Of a stretch of DNA of 64,000 nucleotides, positions 1 through 10,192 are shown piece after piece. A program made the translations under genes and the position numbers. Origin of the DNA: Lumbricus terrestris. Its lineage: Eukaryota > Annelida > Clitellata > Crassiclitellata > Lumbricidae. The notes under the pieces were generated by a model. That model was not told where the DNA came from. It did not search any database and saw nothing but the letters and a program-made list of their open reading frames with translations. Positions within the stretch are counted from its first letter, which is position 1. The number at the start of each line of letters is the position of its first letter. The stretch is from positions 14,285,815-14,349,814 of the forward strand of contig OX457044.1 of assembly GCA_949752735.1 (NCBI GenBank), read 5' to 3'.

Positions 1-351
1 AGGTCTAGGTGTGAGCATGGGTCAATGGTGATTCTTCAAATTTGTTTGAATTGTTTTGTTCAGTGAAGAAATAACAATTCTTAATGACAATTAGCATTGT
101 ATAGCTGTATGCAGAGTGACATTGATTAGTTTGCTCTTGAAGTGGAACTACATGATAACAGTTAAATAACAATTACAAAATGACAATTGGTAGGCAGTTC
201 AAGTACAAAGATTTCCTGGACTCAGCAATGTGATAATGCAGCGGCTTGCAGCCATTGATTTGCAGATGAAGTCCTTCTGTCTCTCGGTAAATATAAATAA
301 ATATAAACAGCCGTCGATTCCTTCATAGCATAACCGCCCGCTAAGTCATCA

Positions 352-431
352 TGCACTTGGCATGCAACGCAACAGTGCAACATTATGTATCGTGCACTTG
401 GCATGCAACGCAACAGTGTACCGTTATGTAT
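352..431. repeat. 41-bp tandem duplication
   Basis: Two adjacent copies start at 352 and 393. Each contains the core TGCACTTGGCATGCAACGCA and ends in a TTATGTAT motif, with a few mismatches near the 3' end. Function unknown; a local duplication. Confidence 0.85.
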
Positions 432-1047
432 TTCCCTGAATTGTTAGAATGGAGTGCAAGGAATCTCCATAGAGACAATAAGTAAGTGGGTTGCCATTAC
501 CATCTCACCTCTTTTCACTGCCTCAAATATTCTAAATATCTGCTCAGCTGTTGTTAACGTAGAAAGCAGCAATCAATAATAAATTATCATTATTATTTTT
601 ATAGAACAAGTAAAGAATGAGATGTTTGCTCCACTCTGCGATCATCATTTGAATATACTTTGGTTACATAATTAGGAGTTGAAACGAGGCAAGTCTGTTG
701 ACTCGTCTGTTGATTAGTTGCCTACGTTTTGTGGTAGATGCATAAGCATGGCAATCGGGCGATCGTATCTCCCTGTAGTAATTCTTCGAAACAAATGACG
801 CACTCTCCTTTGTCTTCTTGTAGGACATCGTCTTCAATAAACAACAACAATGAATCTCCTCAATCTAGGTCCTTAACAATGGGTGCAACACAACAAAGAA
901 AGAGTACATGCAAATTAATATCAATTTGTAATTAGCATCTACAGCCCAGATAGGTAGGCTACTCTCTGATCAATATGATACACTTCTCGCTAGCAAATTG
1001 ACACACCAAAGCTGCAAAGCATAACCTGAGTCTGTCGACGTTTAAAA

Positions 1048-1200
1048 CAAAATATAACATATGATGAATCACTAACAGTCTGGAATTAGTCATACTTCGA
1101 AAAACTAAAAAAACGTTGGCAAACGAACCAACATTGTAGCTTTAAAGTACTGCACATAAAACCAAAGTCATCAAAGCCTCGTCCTCAAACTTGTGTCTCA
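1048..1200 (+). repeat. 153-bp direct repeat, copy 1
   Basis: This segment recurs at 1824-1976 in the same orientation and at the same length, with only two visible base differences. The copies are 776 bp apart. They have no terminal inverted repeats or coding content, so a recent local duplication is the simplest reading. Confidence 0.9.
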
Positions 1201-1823
1201 GTTAGTAGTTAAACCGAGATCAGGCTGTCAACATCATCTACCACCATCATTGTAGTCATCACCATGCTCATCATCATCATCGTTTACACTTAAAATGACA
1301 AAGGCATAATAATAATAATAATATATCCTCCAGGTTACATGGTACAACAATTTCATGCCAGAAGACAAGTAGAATGACCTAGAATGACAAATGCAGCAAT
1401 TTCTCATTTAAGCATAATTTGCTTTCTTCAGACGTTGTTGTCAAAAGTGTTGAATAGCATGGCAACATCAGATCAAGCAACAGATCAAAAGACTGCGAGA
1501 CCTCCTTCATGCAGTCTGCAAGATTAGATTGATCACATGGAGAGATGAGGCCAAGCACGCTAGACTAATTAATTGTAAACCTGTCTTTCCCTCTGATGCA
1601 TTTCTACCATAAACTGACCATAGTATATCTTCTGGCATAGTGCAGTACATAGCACAGTGAGCCAGAGATGAGAAGCAGCTTTATAAATCAGGTTCAAAAA
1701 CCAATATTCATAGTCCTAGGGAAAAGGTCACTTTCCGGCTGAACCAGTACTTAAGCCACAAGTTGTCTCACACAAAAAGTAGAGCATATGAGAAAAACTG
1801 GACAGATTGTGATGGTCTCCTCT

Positions 1824-1976
1824 CAAAATATAACATATGATGAATCACTAACAGTCTGGAATTAGTCATACTTCGAAAAACTAAAAAAATGTTGGCAAAC
1901 GAACCAACATTGTAGCTTTAAAGAACTGCACATAAAACCAAAGTCATCAAAGCCTCGTCCTCAAACTTGTGTCTCA
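1824..1976 (+). repeat. 153-bp direct repeat, copy 2
   Basis: Partner of 1048-1200. Differences seen: ACG versus ATG after the poly-A run, and AAAGTAC versus AAAGAAC. The flanks are unrelated on both sides. Confidence 0.9.
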
Positions 1977-2220
1977 AGTGATAATAACTTCACAAGAAAA
2001 CCCCAAAGTAGAAACATGGCTAAAATAAATATTGGACGAAACAGATTGTCTACAATACCTCTGTGTCAGAACTGATGGACCACATGATGGAAGTGATGAA
2101 AAACATAAAAAATTTCTTGCACACTCCATTGTCTCCTTTCATCACAGAAAAAAACCCACTGGTTCTTGGACCCAAACACACCACACCTCACACACTGCTT
2201 CTTCTTACAGGCCAACCAGA

Positions 2221-2284
2221 AGATTCATACAAACATCGAACTACTCTTCCCAAGATTCATACAAACATCGAACTACTCTTCCCA
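2221..2284. repeat. 32-bp tandem duplication
   Basis: Two perfect adjacent copies starting at 2221 and 2253, core AGATTCATACAAACATCGAA. No gene is evident around them. Confidence 0.9.
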
Positions 2285-2643
2285 AGTGCAAAGTACCTAG
2301 ACGCTTGAAATAAATGTCTAGCAAAATCCGTTTTATCCAAGTGTTTAGACACAGCAGACAGAAGTGGTCGGGTAAGAATGCCTGCAGACAGACAAGTGGT
2401 CACGTGACTCTGTCGACCAACAACAATATCCTAAATCAGATAAAATATAACCTGGCTGACACTGTGACTCAATGCTGCTCACTCAAACTGCTGCTGACTC
2501 AACAGCTGAAGCAAAGGCTCCTATATCTGGAGCCTGCATTGCTGGTTCAGGTTCCAGAAAAGGAAATGAACACCTTCCCTTCATTCAGTCACAGGATTTC
2601 AAAGCCAATGAGAGATGATCAGGTCGTCAAAATGCCTCGTTAA

Positions 2644-2722
2644 TTAATCCTTTACGCGTTTGCCCCAAGTATATTCGCTGAAATCGGGCTTAAAATTTAA
2701 AAATGAACCGGTAAAGGGTTAA
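2644..2722. mobile_element. Tiny piggyBac-like MITE remnant
   Basis: A 79-bp segment begins TTAATCCTTTAC and ends GTAAAGGGTTAA. That gives imperfect terminal inverted repeats bounded by TTAA, which is the target site and terminal style (CCCTTT...AAAGGG) of piggyBac elements. It is too short to code. The pattern could be chance, so confidence is modest. Confidence 0.35.
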
Positions 2723-2994
2723 GACTGATAAGAGAGAGATCAGGTGAGAAACACAGATTACACTCATTTCAAAGCACAACAGTGCTTTATTGGAAAGTGG
2801 GCCAAGAGAAACGCTACCAGAGAAATTTCGCCTCATTACATGAAAATCTACTTATTGAATTATTGAATGATCGCCTGGAGCAGGGTAAAGAAAATAGGCC
2901 ACAAAACAAACCCAGTCTAAAACATGCTTCAATTTCCTTTGTGCAAAACATGTCATCTAATAATATTAAATAATATCTGTGAGGGCGCTCATCA

Positions 2995-3085
2995 TTGTCC
3001 TTTTCGTGCAATTCTGCACATCATCGGGCAATGCAGCTCCTCCATTTAGAATGAATTTGCTGCATTGTTTCTCTTAGTCGATTTG
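2995..3085 (+). repeat. 91-bp direct repeat, copy 1
   Basis: This 91-bp segment recurs at 8549-8639 in the same orientation with one visible mismatch. Copy 2 lies just upstream of a gypsy gag remnant, copy 1 upstream of a broken gypsy pol. It does not act as an LTR: it is short, has no terminal CA, and the outer flanks do not match as a target duplication. Confidence 0.85.
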
Positions 3086-3711
3086 TTTTACCCGGGTGGG
3101 TCGCACCAACTTCTCGACCAACGCCTCAATTAACGAGGACAGGCTCGTTATTTGCTTGCCCGTTAACACCTCTATGACCCATTCTTCCTGCTGCATGTTC
3201 AACAAATCTTCCGTTTTAACGTCTACCTATCGGAACATCTCACCAGATCAAACTCATGAATCGACGCTAAAACAAGGCTTCTTGTCAAGTCTCTCAAGCT
3301 CCATTCAACTTGGACGGCAGGTGGAAGGGTCTCATACAAGAAAACCGACTATCAAGCCATAAAACCAACGAAAATCTCGACCATTGCTCAACTGGCGGAG
3401 TTTGCGAGAATCGGAATTGCTGAGACACTGACTCCTCTGCTCTGGAGTCTGAACCCATAACTTTCTACCGACATGATTCGTATGTTTCACTCCTTTCATG
3501 TTTTTAGACATAATTTAACTCGAAGAGTTTGCGTATACTATAGTTTCAATTGGGGAGTGTTGTCACGAAAATGCGTTATAATAATATGTCGTGGGAAATG
3601 CGCCATAAGAATTTATCATCCGGGACTGTGTAAGGAGTTTTGTGGGGTGACCAAAAGAGACCAGTCGATGAAGAAGAGCTCCAACATTTTCAAAAAATGT
3701 TTTAAAACCGA
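3086..3711. other. Region 5' of gypsy pol, no clear gene
   Basis: Short frames at 3096-3362 and 3473-3733 show no gag, zinc-knuckle or protease motif. The region may be degraded leader, gag or protease of the adjoining gypsy element, but nothing in it proves this. Confidence 0.4.
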
Positions 3712-5236
3712 ATACCCGCGCGACAACCCTTGAGACGCCAACTGCTCCCGCACAGAGCCGCTGTTGATGAACAGTTGGATAGGATGTTAGCTGATGGCAT
3801 TATAGAGCCAGCTGTAAGTGAATGGGCCGCGAATGTAGTATTGGCACGGAAGAAAGATGGCACCCTTAGGCTTTGCATCGACTATCGACAACTGAATGAA
3901 AAGACTAAGAAGGACTCCTACCCGCTTCATAGGATCGATGAATGCTTAGACGCACTTTCTAGTGGGGTTGGTTCAGCACTTTAGATTTGCGAAGCGGTTA
4001 CCATCAGGTAGCTATGGATCCGAGAGACGCACACAAGACCGCTTTTGTGACGCGGCGAGATATCTTTCGATGGAAGGTCATGCCCTTCGGGTTATGCAAT
4101 TCCCCGCCACTTTTCAGAGGTTAATGGACATTGTTCTTTCCGGTTTGAATTTTGAGATCTGCTTAGCCTTAGTCTATCTTGACGACATAATCATTTTTGG
4201 GAGCACACCCGAGCAGCATTTAGATAGACTTAAGCAAGTGTTCCAGCGCTTACGCGAAGCTAATCTTAAGTTGAAAGCAAGTAAATGTAAGTTACTCCAA
4301 AGGACTGTAGGCTTCTTAGGACATGTGGCAAGCCCGTCTGGAGTGGCGGTAGACCCGTCCAAAATACGAGATGTAGTCGATTGGCCCATTCCTGAGAGAC
4401 TGAAAGACGTACGTTCCTTTTTGGGCTTGTGCTCGTATTACCGAAGATTTATGCGCAGCTTTTCGACTTTAGCTTCTCCTTTATTTGCACTTACAAAGAA
4501 GGGCAAAGCATTTATTTGGGATGAGACTTGTCAGAGCGCTTTTGACCATTTGAAGACAGTTTTGACCACTGCGCCGATTTTAGCATTACCTCAGACGGAG
4601 GGAGTGTACATTTTGGACACTGACGCTTGCGACGTAGGAATAGGAGCTGTCTTGTCCCAACGTATTGAAGGTGAGGAAAAGGTGATTGGTTACGGCAGCC
4701 GTTTATTGTCCACCGCTGAGTGCAACTACTGCGTGATGCGTAAGGAGATGTTGGCCGTCGTGTACTTCACGAAGCTGTACCGACAGTATTTGTTAGGAAA
4801 TCAGTTTGTTTTGTGGTCCGATCACGCCGCATTGCAATGGTTGCAACGCACGCCGGAACCCATTGGACAACAAGGGCGTTGGCTTGAACGTCTAGCTGAG
4901 TTTGATTTCCAGATTGTACACCGACCAGGGCTAAGGCACGGGAATGCAGACGCGCTTTCGCGCAAGCCATGCCGTCAATGTGGAGTTGAAGAATGGAGCA
5001 TGATAGCTGCAGTCACAGCTGTAGCCGAAGGGAATCCTTTAAGAGAAGTAGATGGATCGCAGGAGCGCATGCTGAAGGCTCAGCGCGAAGATCCTGATCT
5101 AGTGATTGTTCGATCATGGTTAGAAGAAGGTGCGCAAGCTCCTGATTTAGTTAGCATTCTGTACGAAAATGGGCGAGTGAAGACATATTGGCATCAACGC
5201 GATGGGTTGTATCTTCGCGAAGGCGTCATTTATTGA
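3712..5236 (+). pseudogene. pol: Ty3/gypsy pol: reverse transcriptase and RNase H
   Basis: The enzyme would copy retrotransposon RNA into DNA and degrade the RNA strand. The fingers region carries the LCIDYRQLN motif (about 3880). After a frame break near 3967 come the DLRSGYHQVA and MPFGLCNSP blocks in another frame. A one-base loss in the C-run near 4105 returns the frame used to the end. The catalytic YLDD is at 4174-4185. The connection domain then includes FLGLCSYYRRFM, followed by RNase H with the TDACDVGIGAVLSQ block (about 4620) and SDHAALQWL (about 4820), and the tether motif GNADALSRKP. The frame ends at a TGA at 5234-5236 that is in the same frame as the integrase, so it is a nonsense change rather than a true terminus. 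Confidence 0.92.
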
Positions 5237-6446
5237 CAGAAGCCAGGTGGGACAGAACAAGTGTTAATGCCAAAGGCCCTGCGTGAGGAGTTTTTGAGAC
5301 TCACCCATACCGGAGTGACTGGAGGTCATTTAGGTGTTAGGAGAACTCGGTGGCAGGTAAGGCGCCGAGCGTATTGGGTTGGTTGGTCAGGTGAGGTAAA
5401 GCGGTTTTGTAAGTGCTGCCCTGAGTGTAATCAGTATCACCGTGGTAAACCTCCTCGACAAGGGCCGTTACAACCGTTACCCTGTGGGGAACCCTGGGAA
5501 CGTCTGGGGGTGGACATAACGGGGCCACATCCCCGTAGCAGAAAGGGAAACGTCTATATCCAAACGGTTATCTACTACTTCACTAAGTTTGTTGAAGCCA
5601 TCCCGATGGCTAATCAAGAAGCCACCACAGTTGCAAAGGCGTTAGTTGAAAATGTAATTGTGCGGTATGGGGCCCCTTTGCAGATTCTGACCGATCAGGG
5701 AACTAATTTTGATGGGAATTTGTTCAAAGAGCTTTGTAGACTGTTGGGGATTGATAAGATAAGGACTTCCAGTTATCACCCATCCACAAATGGTTTAATT
5801 GAAAGATTTCATAGGACCCTAAATGCTATGTTGGGGAAATTAGTGAGCAGCCATCAACGAGACTGGGACGAGATGCTGCCCCTTGTACTTGCTGCCTACC
5901 GTTTATCACTGCATGACACCACTGGTTTTTCTCCCAACCTGCTTTTCTTCGGTCGTGAACTGAGAGCCCCCGTCGACCTTGTCTACGGAAGACCGCCCGA
6001 TACCGTTGACGCCTCGGCCACTTACTCCAGCTACGTTGGTGACCTGGGGGATCGAATGGAATCCGCGTACCAACTAGTACGCGAACATTTGCAGGAGGCT
6101 GCACAAAGACGGAAGCGCACATATGACATGCGCGTGAGACCTGTAGAGTTTAAAAAGGGAGACTGCGTCTGGTATTATACGCCTCGCAGGTACCAAGGAA
6201 GGACGCCAAAATGGCAGCGTTTTTTTCACGGGCCCTTTTTACATCATGGAACGTTGTGGAACGGTTAATTACCGCATTCAAAAGACGCCGAGCTCGAAGC
6301 CATTTGTGGTGCACGTAGACAAGTTACGCACATGCCACGATACAAGTTTAACGACAGAAGACAGAATGCAGGCCAACCAATCACAAAGAGAAAAGGTCAG
6401 CCACCGGCCTAGACGCGCAACGCGCAGGCCGGTTCGATTTCAGTAG
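5237..6446 (+). pseudogene. pol: Ty3/gypsy pol: integrase
   Basis: Integrase would insert the cDNA into host DNA. The N-terminal HHCC zinc domain is present (LTHTGVTGGHLG followed by CKCCPECN). The core has the first Asp in VDITGPH (about 5513), the second in LTDQGTNFDG (about 5693) and the Glu in GLIERFHRTL (about 5801), with 35 residues between the last two, as in a standard D,D35E core. Reading is open from 5261 to 6268. It then shifts frame near 6240, and the C-terminal tail (KPFVVHVDKLRTC) continues to 6446. The first in-frame residues follow directly from the stop at 5234. Confidence 0.92.
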
Positions 6447-6627
6447 ACGCTTGGAGCCGGGGGGCGTGGCTGAGACGGGCCAATCAGCGCGCCGACCAGC
6501 CGACGCATGGGCGGCAACTTCAAAGGCCGCCGACTTCAAAGAAACGAAAGCGTATAGAAACGAGACGATGGCGCAACAAACGTCATTTCTATTCTTAACG
6601 TTGTGTGTGATAGGTAGTTGAATTGAA
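6447..6627 (+). promoter_or_regulatory. Possible promoter/leader of the PIM-like gene
   Basis: This 180-bp spacer separates the gypsy stop codon from the kinase ATG. It is locally GC-rich and contains a CCAAT box (GGGCCAATCAGC, about 6479) and a TATA-like GCGTATAGAAA (about 6550). It could be a gypsy 3' UTR/LTR start or the 5' UTR of the kinase retrocopy. No second copy of it is seen in the window. Confidence 0.3.
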
Positions 6628-7704
6628 ATGGCGAGTGAACGAGACTTTTCTCTGTCATGCCTGAACTGGTGTGTCTGTTGCGACTCGGACCCGGACATGG
6701 ACATCGTGGAGGGAGAGCGTTTTAGTCCGATGGGAGAGGATACCCCCTCGCAGCTCCTCCTCCGTCGTCTGCTAACGGAGAGGAAAGTACCGAGTCGGAC
6801 GACGATGGAAGCTTAGACCCGGAAATGGCGCACACCGCTACTGGAACCGGCCTTGGCAGGATGGGCTTGCTCGACGAAAACACCTTCCACTGGTGCTACC
6901 CTACGCACCGAATCCTGGGTCGTGGAGGCGGCGGCATCGTGAATGCCGGGATTTCGAGGATTGACGGAAAGCCGATCGCTGTAAAGCACACTGAGAGGAG
7001 GAATGTCGTCGAATGGGTGGTGGACGAGATGATGCTTATCCCGATGGAGGTCTACATTATGAAGAAGTTAATGGGACATGACGGGGTGATCCGATTGATC
7101 GATTACCGGATGCAGACAGATAGTTTCTTGACTGTCATGGAGCGACCGGAGCCATGCGTCGACCTGTATGATTACATCGCTGAAAAAGGCGCCCTAGCTG
7201 AGTACGAAGCTCGTGACTTCTTCCACCAAATAGTGAAGACTGATCAACGTCCATGAAGCTGGGTTCATCCATAGAGACATTAAAGACGAGAATGTGCTGG
7301 TCGATTTGAGCACGAAACGAGTCGTGTTAATAGATTTTGGTGCTGGCACCATGTGCCGAGATGCTCCGATCGCTCACTTCAACTGAACTCGCGTCTACGC
7401 TCCTCCTGAGTGGATCCGAGATGGCATCTACCCCGGTCTTCCTGCCACCGTCTGGTCGCTCGGCATCCTCCTATACGATATGATCTGCGGCGACATTCCC
7501 TTTCACTGCGACGTGCAGATCTTGGCGGCGAAACCGAATATTCCCAGCCATCTCAGCATCGACGTGAAAGACCTCCTCACCTGCTGTCTTTCGGCCTCGT
7601 CCTCTGACCGTCATACGCTCGAGGACGTTCTGAGACACCCCTGGACGTCGGGCGTCTGCGCCATGTCCTCCCCTGCGTCTCCCTCGGACAGCGAGAATGA
7701 GTGA
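6628..7704 (+). pseudogene. PIM-type serine/threonine kinase, intronless and broken
   Basis: PIM kinases are small, constitutively active Ser/Thr kinases. The frame starts at ATG 6628 with an acidic, Ser/Glu/Asp-rich N-terminal extension of about 75 residues, interrupted by a frameshift at the C-run near 6745. The kinase domain then reads in order: glycine loop GRGGGGIV, VAIK-lysine equivalent AVKH, hinge MERPEP (ERPEP is typical of PIM), a frameshift near 7245, HRDIKDEN (7270), DFG as DFGAGT (7333), a TGA at 7384 where PIM has the Gly of DGTRVY, then APPEWI, WSLGILLYDM and CGDIPF, ending with RHPW before the stop at 7704. The lower lobe is shortened after CGDIPF. There are no introns. An AATAAA lies at about 7796. 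At least three lesions make it non-functional. It lies 180 bp behind gypsy pol on the same strand. Family assignment is firm; the link to the gypsy element is inference. Confidence 0.88.
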
Positions 7705-8548
7705 GTTGAGTTGTACTGTTTCTTATTGTAACCGCAAAGGCAATAATTTTGGCTATTTGAGCGACTAATTTCTGCAATTGACAATTCTCAGTGAGAATAA
7801 ATTTTTAGTTGAAAAGTTTTGCTATGAAGGTGGACTGTGATTTCGCTCTCGGGATTGAATTGCGATTTTGTTTTGCTATGAACTGCTTAACTAGTCTCTG
7901 ATTTAATTTCGACTGAAAGATTCCGAAAAATGAGCTATAACTTGAACTGTATAACTTTTACAATGACTATTTGGCCATCGAAGTAATTTCAGAGTTTTGC
8001 GTAATTGCTGATTAGTGATTGCTTTTCTATTGGAACGATACTACGTTTTGCCGATGGGAAAAACTCATTAGTTTTGCTTAATGATTATTGTTAGACCGGA
8101 AGTTATCGTAGCTGCTTCTATAGCCCAAGAAAAAAGGGGTTGTGTCAGTTTATATTACAACTAGACGCTTATTTATTTTGAATCTAAAAGTCCGGAAAAG
8201 AAAATATGTGCTTTTATTGTAATCGTATTTAGTTATGGTATAGGCTATTAGCATTAGTTGCATTTGTAGCCCAAGAGAAAAAAGGGCTGTGCTAGTTTTC
8301 TGTAACAGTCTATAATTGCCGTGTTAATTAACGTTGAACTTTTGAATTTAAACGGTGACGCACATTGTACGTCAGAGACTGATTAGTAGTGATAATGGAC
8401 TCTGTATGAATTTTAATGTGGCTAGGAGTACTGCTATAGACATTAGGCTAGGTTGAACTGATAGGCTTGAATTTAGATTTAACTGAGTTTAACTGATTTG
8501 ATTTTAACTAACACGATGTCTGATATATAAGTTCATATGTTAGACTAG
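7705..8548. other. Non-coding region behind the kinase pseudogene
   Basis: AT-rich, with an AATAAA close to the kinase stop (about 7796) that could be its poly(A) signal. It includes two diverged copies of a segment beginning TAGCCCAAGA (about 8120 and 8268). No gene is seen. Confidence 0.5.
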
Positions 8549-8639
8549 TTGTCCTTTTCGTGCAATTCTGCACATCATCGGGCAATGCAGCTCCTCCATT
8601 TAGAATGAGTTTGCTGCATTGTTTCTCTTAGTCGATTTG
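8549..8639 (+). repeat. 91-bp direct repeat, copy 2
   Basis: Partner of 2995-3085. It abuts the start of recognisable gag similarity at about 8642, so the repeat may be leader sequence of this gypsy family. Confidence 0.85.
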
Positions 8640-8641
8640 CC

Positions 8642-9454
8642 TATTTTACAAAACTTGGTAAAGAGTTAGGATTGGAATCCGAAGCACTGGTAACATTTGC
8701 TACAGATCAATTAAAGGAGCATAGGGAGTATGAAAGGGAGCGTGCAATGGATGCCAAGGATCGGGAATCTTAAGGAAAGAGAGGAACGCAGATTGGTGAG
8801 AGAGGAAAAGAAGAGAGTGGGAGAAGAAGAAGAGCGTGAGCACATTAGACGCCTTGATGCAGAGGAGAAAGAACGACTCCACAGGCATGAATTAAGCTAA
8901 AAGAAATTTGAACAAGAAGTCTTAGCTCAAACAAGCAAGTTTGAGATAGAAGTGGAAAACACTACGTCTGATTTAATGTTTATTACAGAGGAAGGGGGTA
9001 AACACAAGTGTGTAAAATCAGTTCGAATGCCCAAGTTGTCATTTTTTAATGCTGCAATTGATGACATTGATGCTTATCTTCAGAGATTTGAACACCATGC
9101 TGTTGCTCAAAATTGGAAGAAAGACCAATGGGCCATCAACTTAAGTGCATTACTTACAGGAAGAGCTTTAGAGGTATACGCAAGACGACACGTAGATGAT
9201 GTCCTGAATTACAAGGCCCTAAAATCTGATTTGCTCTATCATTTTCAGTTGACAGTAGAGGGTTATTGGAGTAAATTTTTTCGATCAGAATGGATTGCGA
9301 GGAAACTGCGTTGCAATTTACCTCATGTCTGATCAATGTCTTTGACAGATATGTTCAACTGTCTGAGATTAAGCCCACATTTGAAGATTTGCGAGAACTA
9401 ATAGTGAAAGACCAATTTATTAGCATTTGTGATTGTTTGGACGTGGAGGGGTAA
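8642..9454 (+). pseudogene. gag: Gypsy gag with coiled coil and SCAN-like capsid
   Basis: Gag would form the retrotransposon particle. The part before 8950 is a highly charged Glu/Arg coiled coil, broken by a stop/frame change at 8771 and a TAA at 8898. The capsid part, open from 8952 to about 9290, has the blocks IDAYLQRFEHHA, WAINLSALLTGRALEVY and LTVEGYWSKFFR. After a frame shift near 9295 the C-terminal capsid helices follow (FEDLRELIVKDQF) to a stop at 9452. The family is recognised from the spacing of these conserved blocks. Confidence 0.8.
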
Positions 9455-9639
9455 AACAAAATTCCATTGGAGAAAAGGGTCAAGATTCTAGGGAATTTAA
9501 ATACTCTGGGTTCAGGGATAAAAGCACAAACCAACAGAACCAGAAGGCAGAACATCAGGAATAGCATTATAGTAAAGGTAAAGGGATACAGATTAAATGC
9601 AGATAAGGTTGATAAGTGAGTAGGAGGCACAACAGAAGG

Positions 9640-10192
9640 CAAATGGCCGTGTGAAGTTACTGGAGTGGTGAGTACACGCGCCCAGTTCAGACAGAAGTAG
9701 AGAAAACTCTTTGACTCCATTGAAAGTTAAGAAGATATATTTTCCAGATCTTGATCGAGATCAATTAATACAATTGCAAGAGAATGACTCTTCATTGGAG
9801 AAGTATTATCAGCTAGCAAAGACTGAAGTGGTGAGTTCATTGGGAAAAAACAACTCCATTAGATTCGTGGTGGTCGACGGAATCGTATACCGAGAGCATG
9901 AAAATAGGATGGGGTTAACCACAAAGCAGGTGATGCTACCCAAAGAGTTGCAGCCACAGGTATTGTCCTTTGGACATGAAATTGTGATGGCCGGGCATCC
10001 TGGAATCTCTTGTACCTGCGATAGAATTCGCACTATTTTTTATTGGTCTGGTTTTCAATCTGAGATGATGAGATCTTGCAAGTCCTGTGACTTATGTCAA
10101 AAAATCCTTGCCTAAGAGAAAGCTCTGTTGGAAAAATGCCTATAATTGGAATTCCATTCCAACGAATTGCCTTAGACCAACTGGTTGATTGA
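9640..10192 (+). pseudogene. pol: Gypsy integrase N-terminal part
   Basis: A short linker (STRAQF, about 9675) leads into an open frame at 9711-10115. This frame contains the integrase zinc-binding domain: LPKELQPQVL, then GHEIVMAGHPGI with its histidines, then CKSCDLCQK with its cysteines. Shifted by one frame, VGKMPIIGIPFQRIALD (10127-10177) is the linker into the catalytic core, including its first Asp, before a TGA at 10190. The rest of the core is lost or unrecognisable. Confidence 0.78.

Larger units (their letters stand above)
1..2994. other. AT-rich non-coding stretch with short repeats
   Basis: No convincing gene is visible. The open frames here are short, lack recognisable domains and have no coding-like composition. 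The stretch holds a 41-bp tandem duplication, a 153-bp direct repeat, a 32-bp tandem duplication, CAT and AAT microsatellites around 1255-1325, and a tiny piggyBac-like inverted-repeat element. The repeats are listed separately. Confidence 0.6.
3712..6446 (+). mobile_element. Ty3/gypsy retrotransposon pol region (dead copy)
   Basis: Reverse transcriptase, RNase H and integrase lie in the order typical of Ty3/gypsy. Flanking LTRs were not found. Gag and protease are not recognisable upstream. The reading frame carries at least four lesions (two frameshifts, one stop, one frameshift), so the copy is inactive, but the protein similarity is still easy to read and the decay is not very old. Confidence 0.9.
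8642..10192 (+). mobile_element. Second Ty3/gypsy element, internally deleted
   Basis: A gag remnant is joined, within about 250 bp, to the linker and zinc domain of integrase. Protease, reverse transcriptase and RNase H are missing. No LTRs were found. The gag type (charged coiled coil followed by a SCAN-like capsid) differs from the gag at 33 kb, so this is a separate family. Confidence 0.8.

Noticed and set aside
2995..8639. A complete LTR element bounded by the 91-bp repeats
   Set aside because: The repeats are short, do not end in CA, and their outer flanks share no target duplication.
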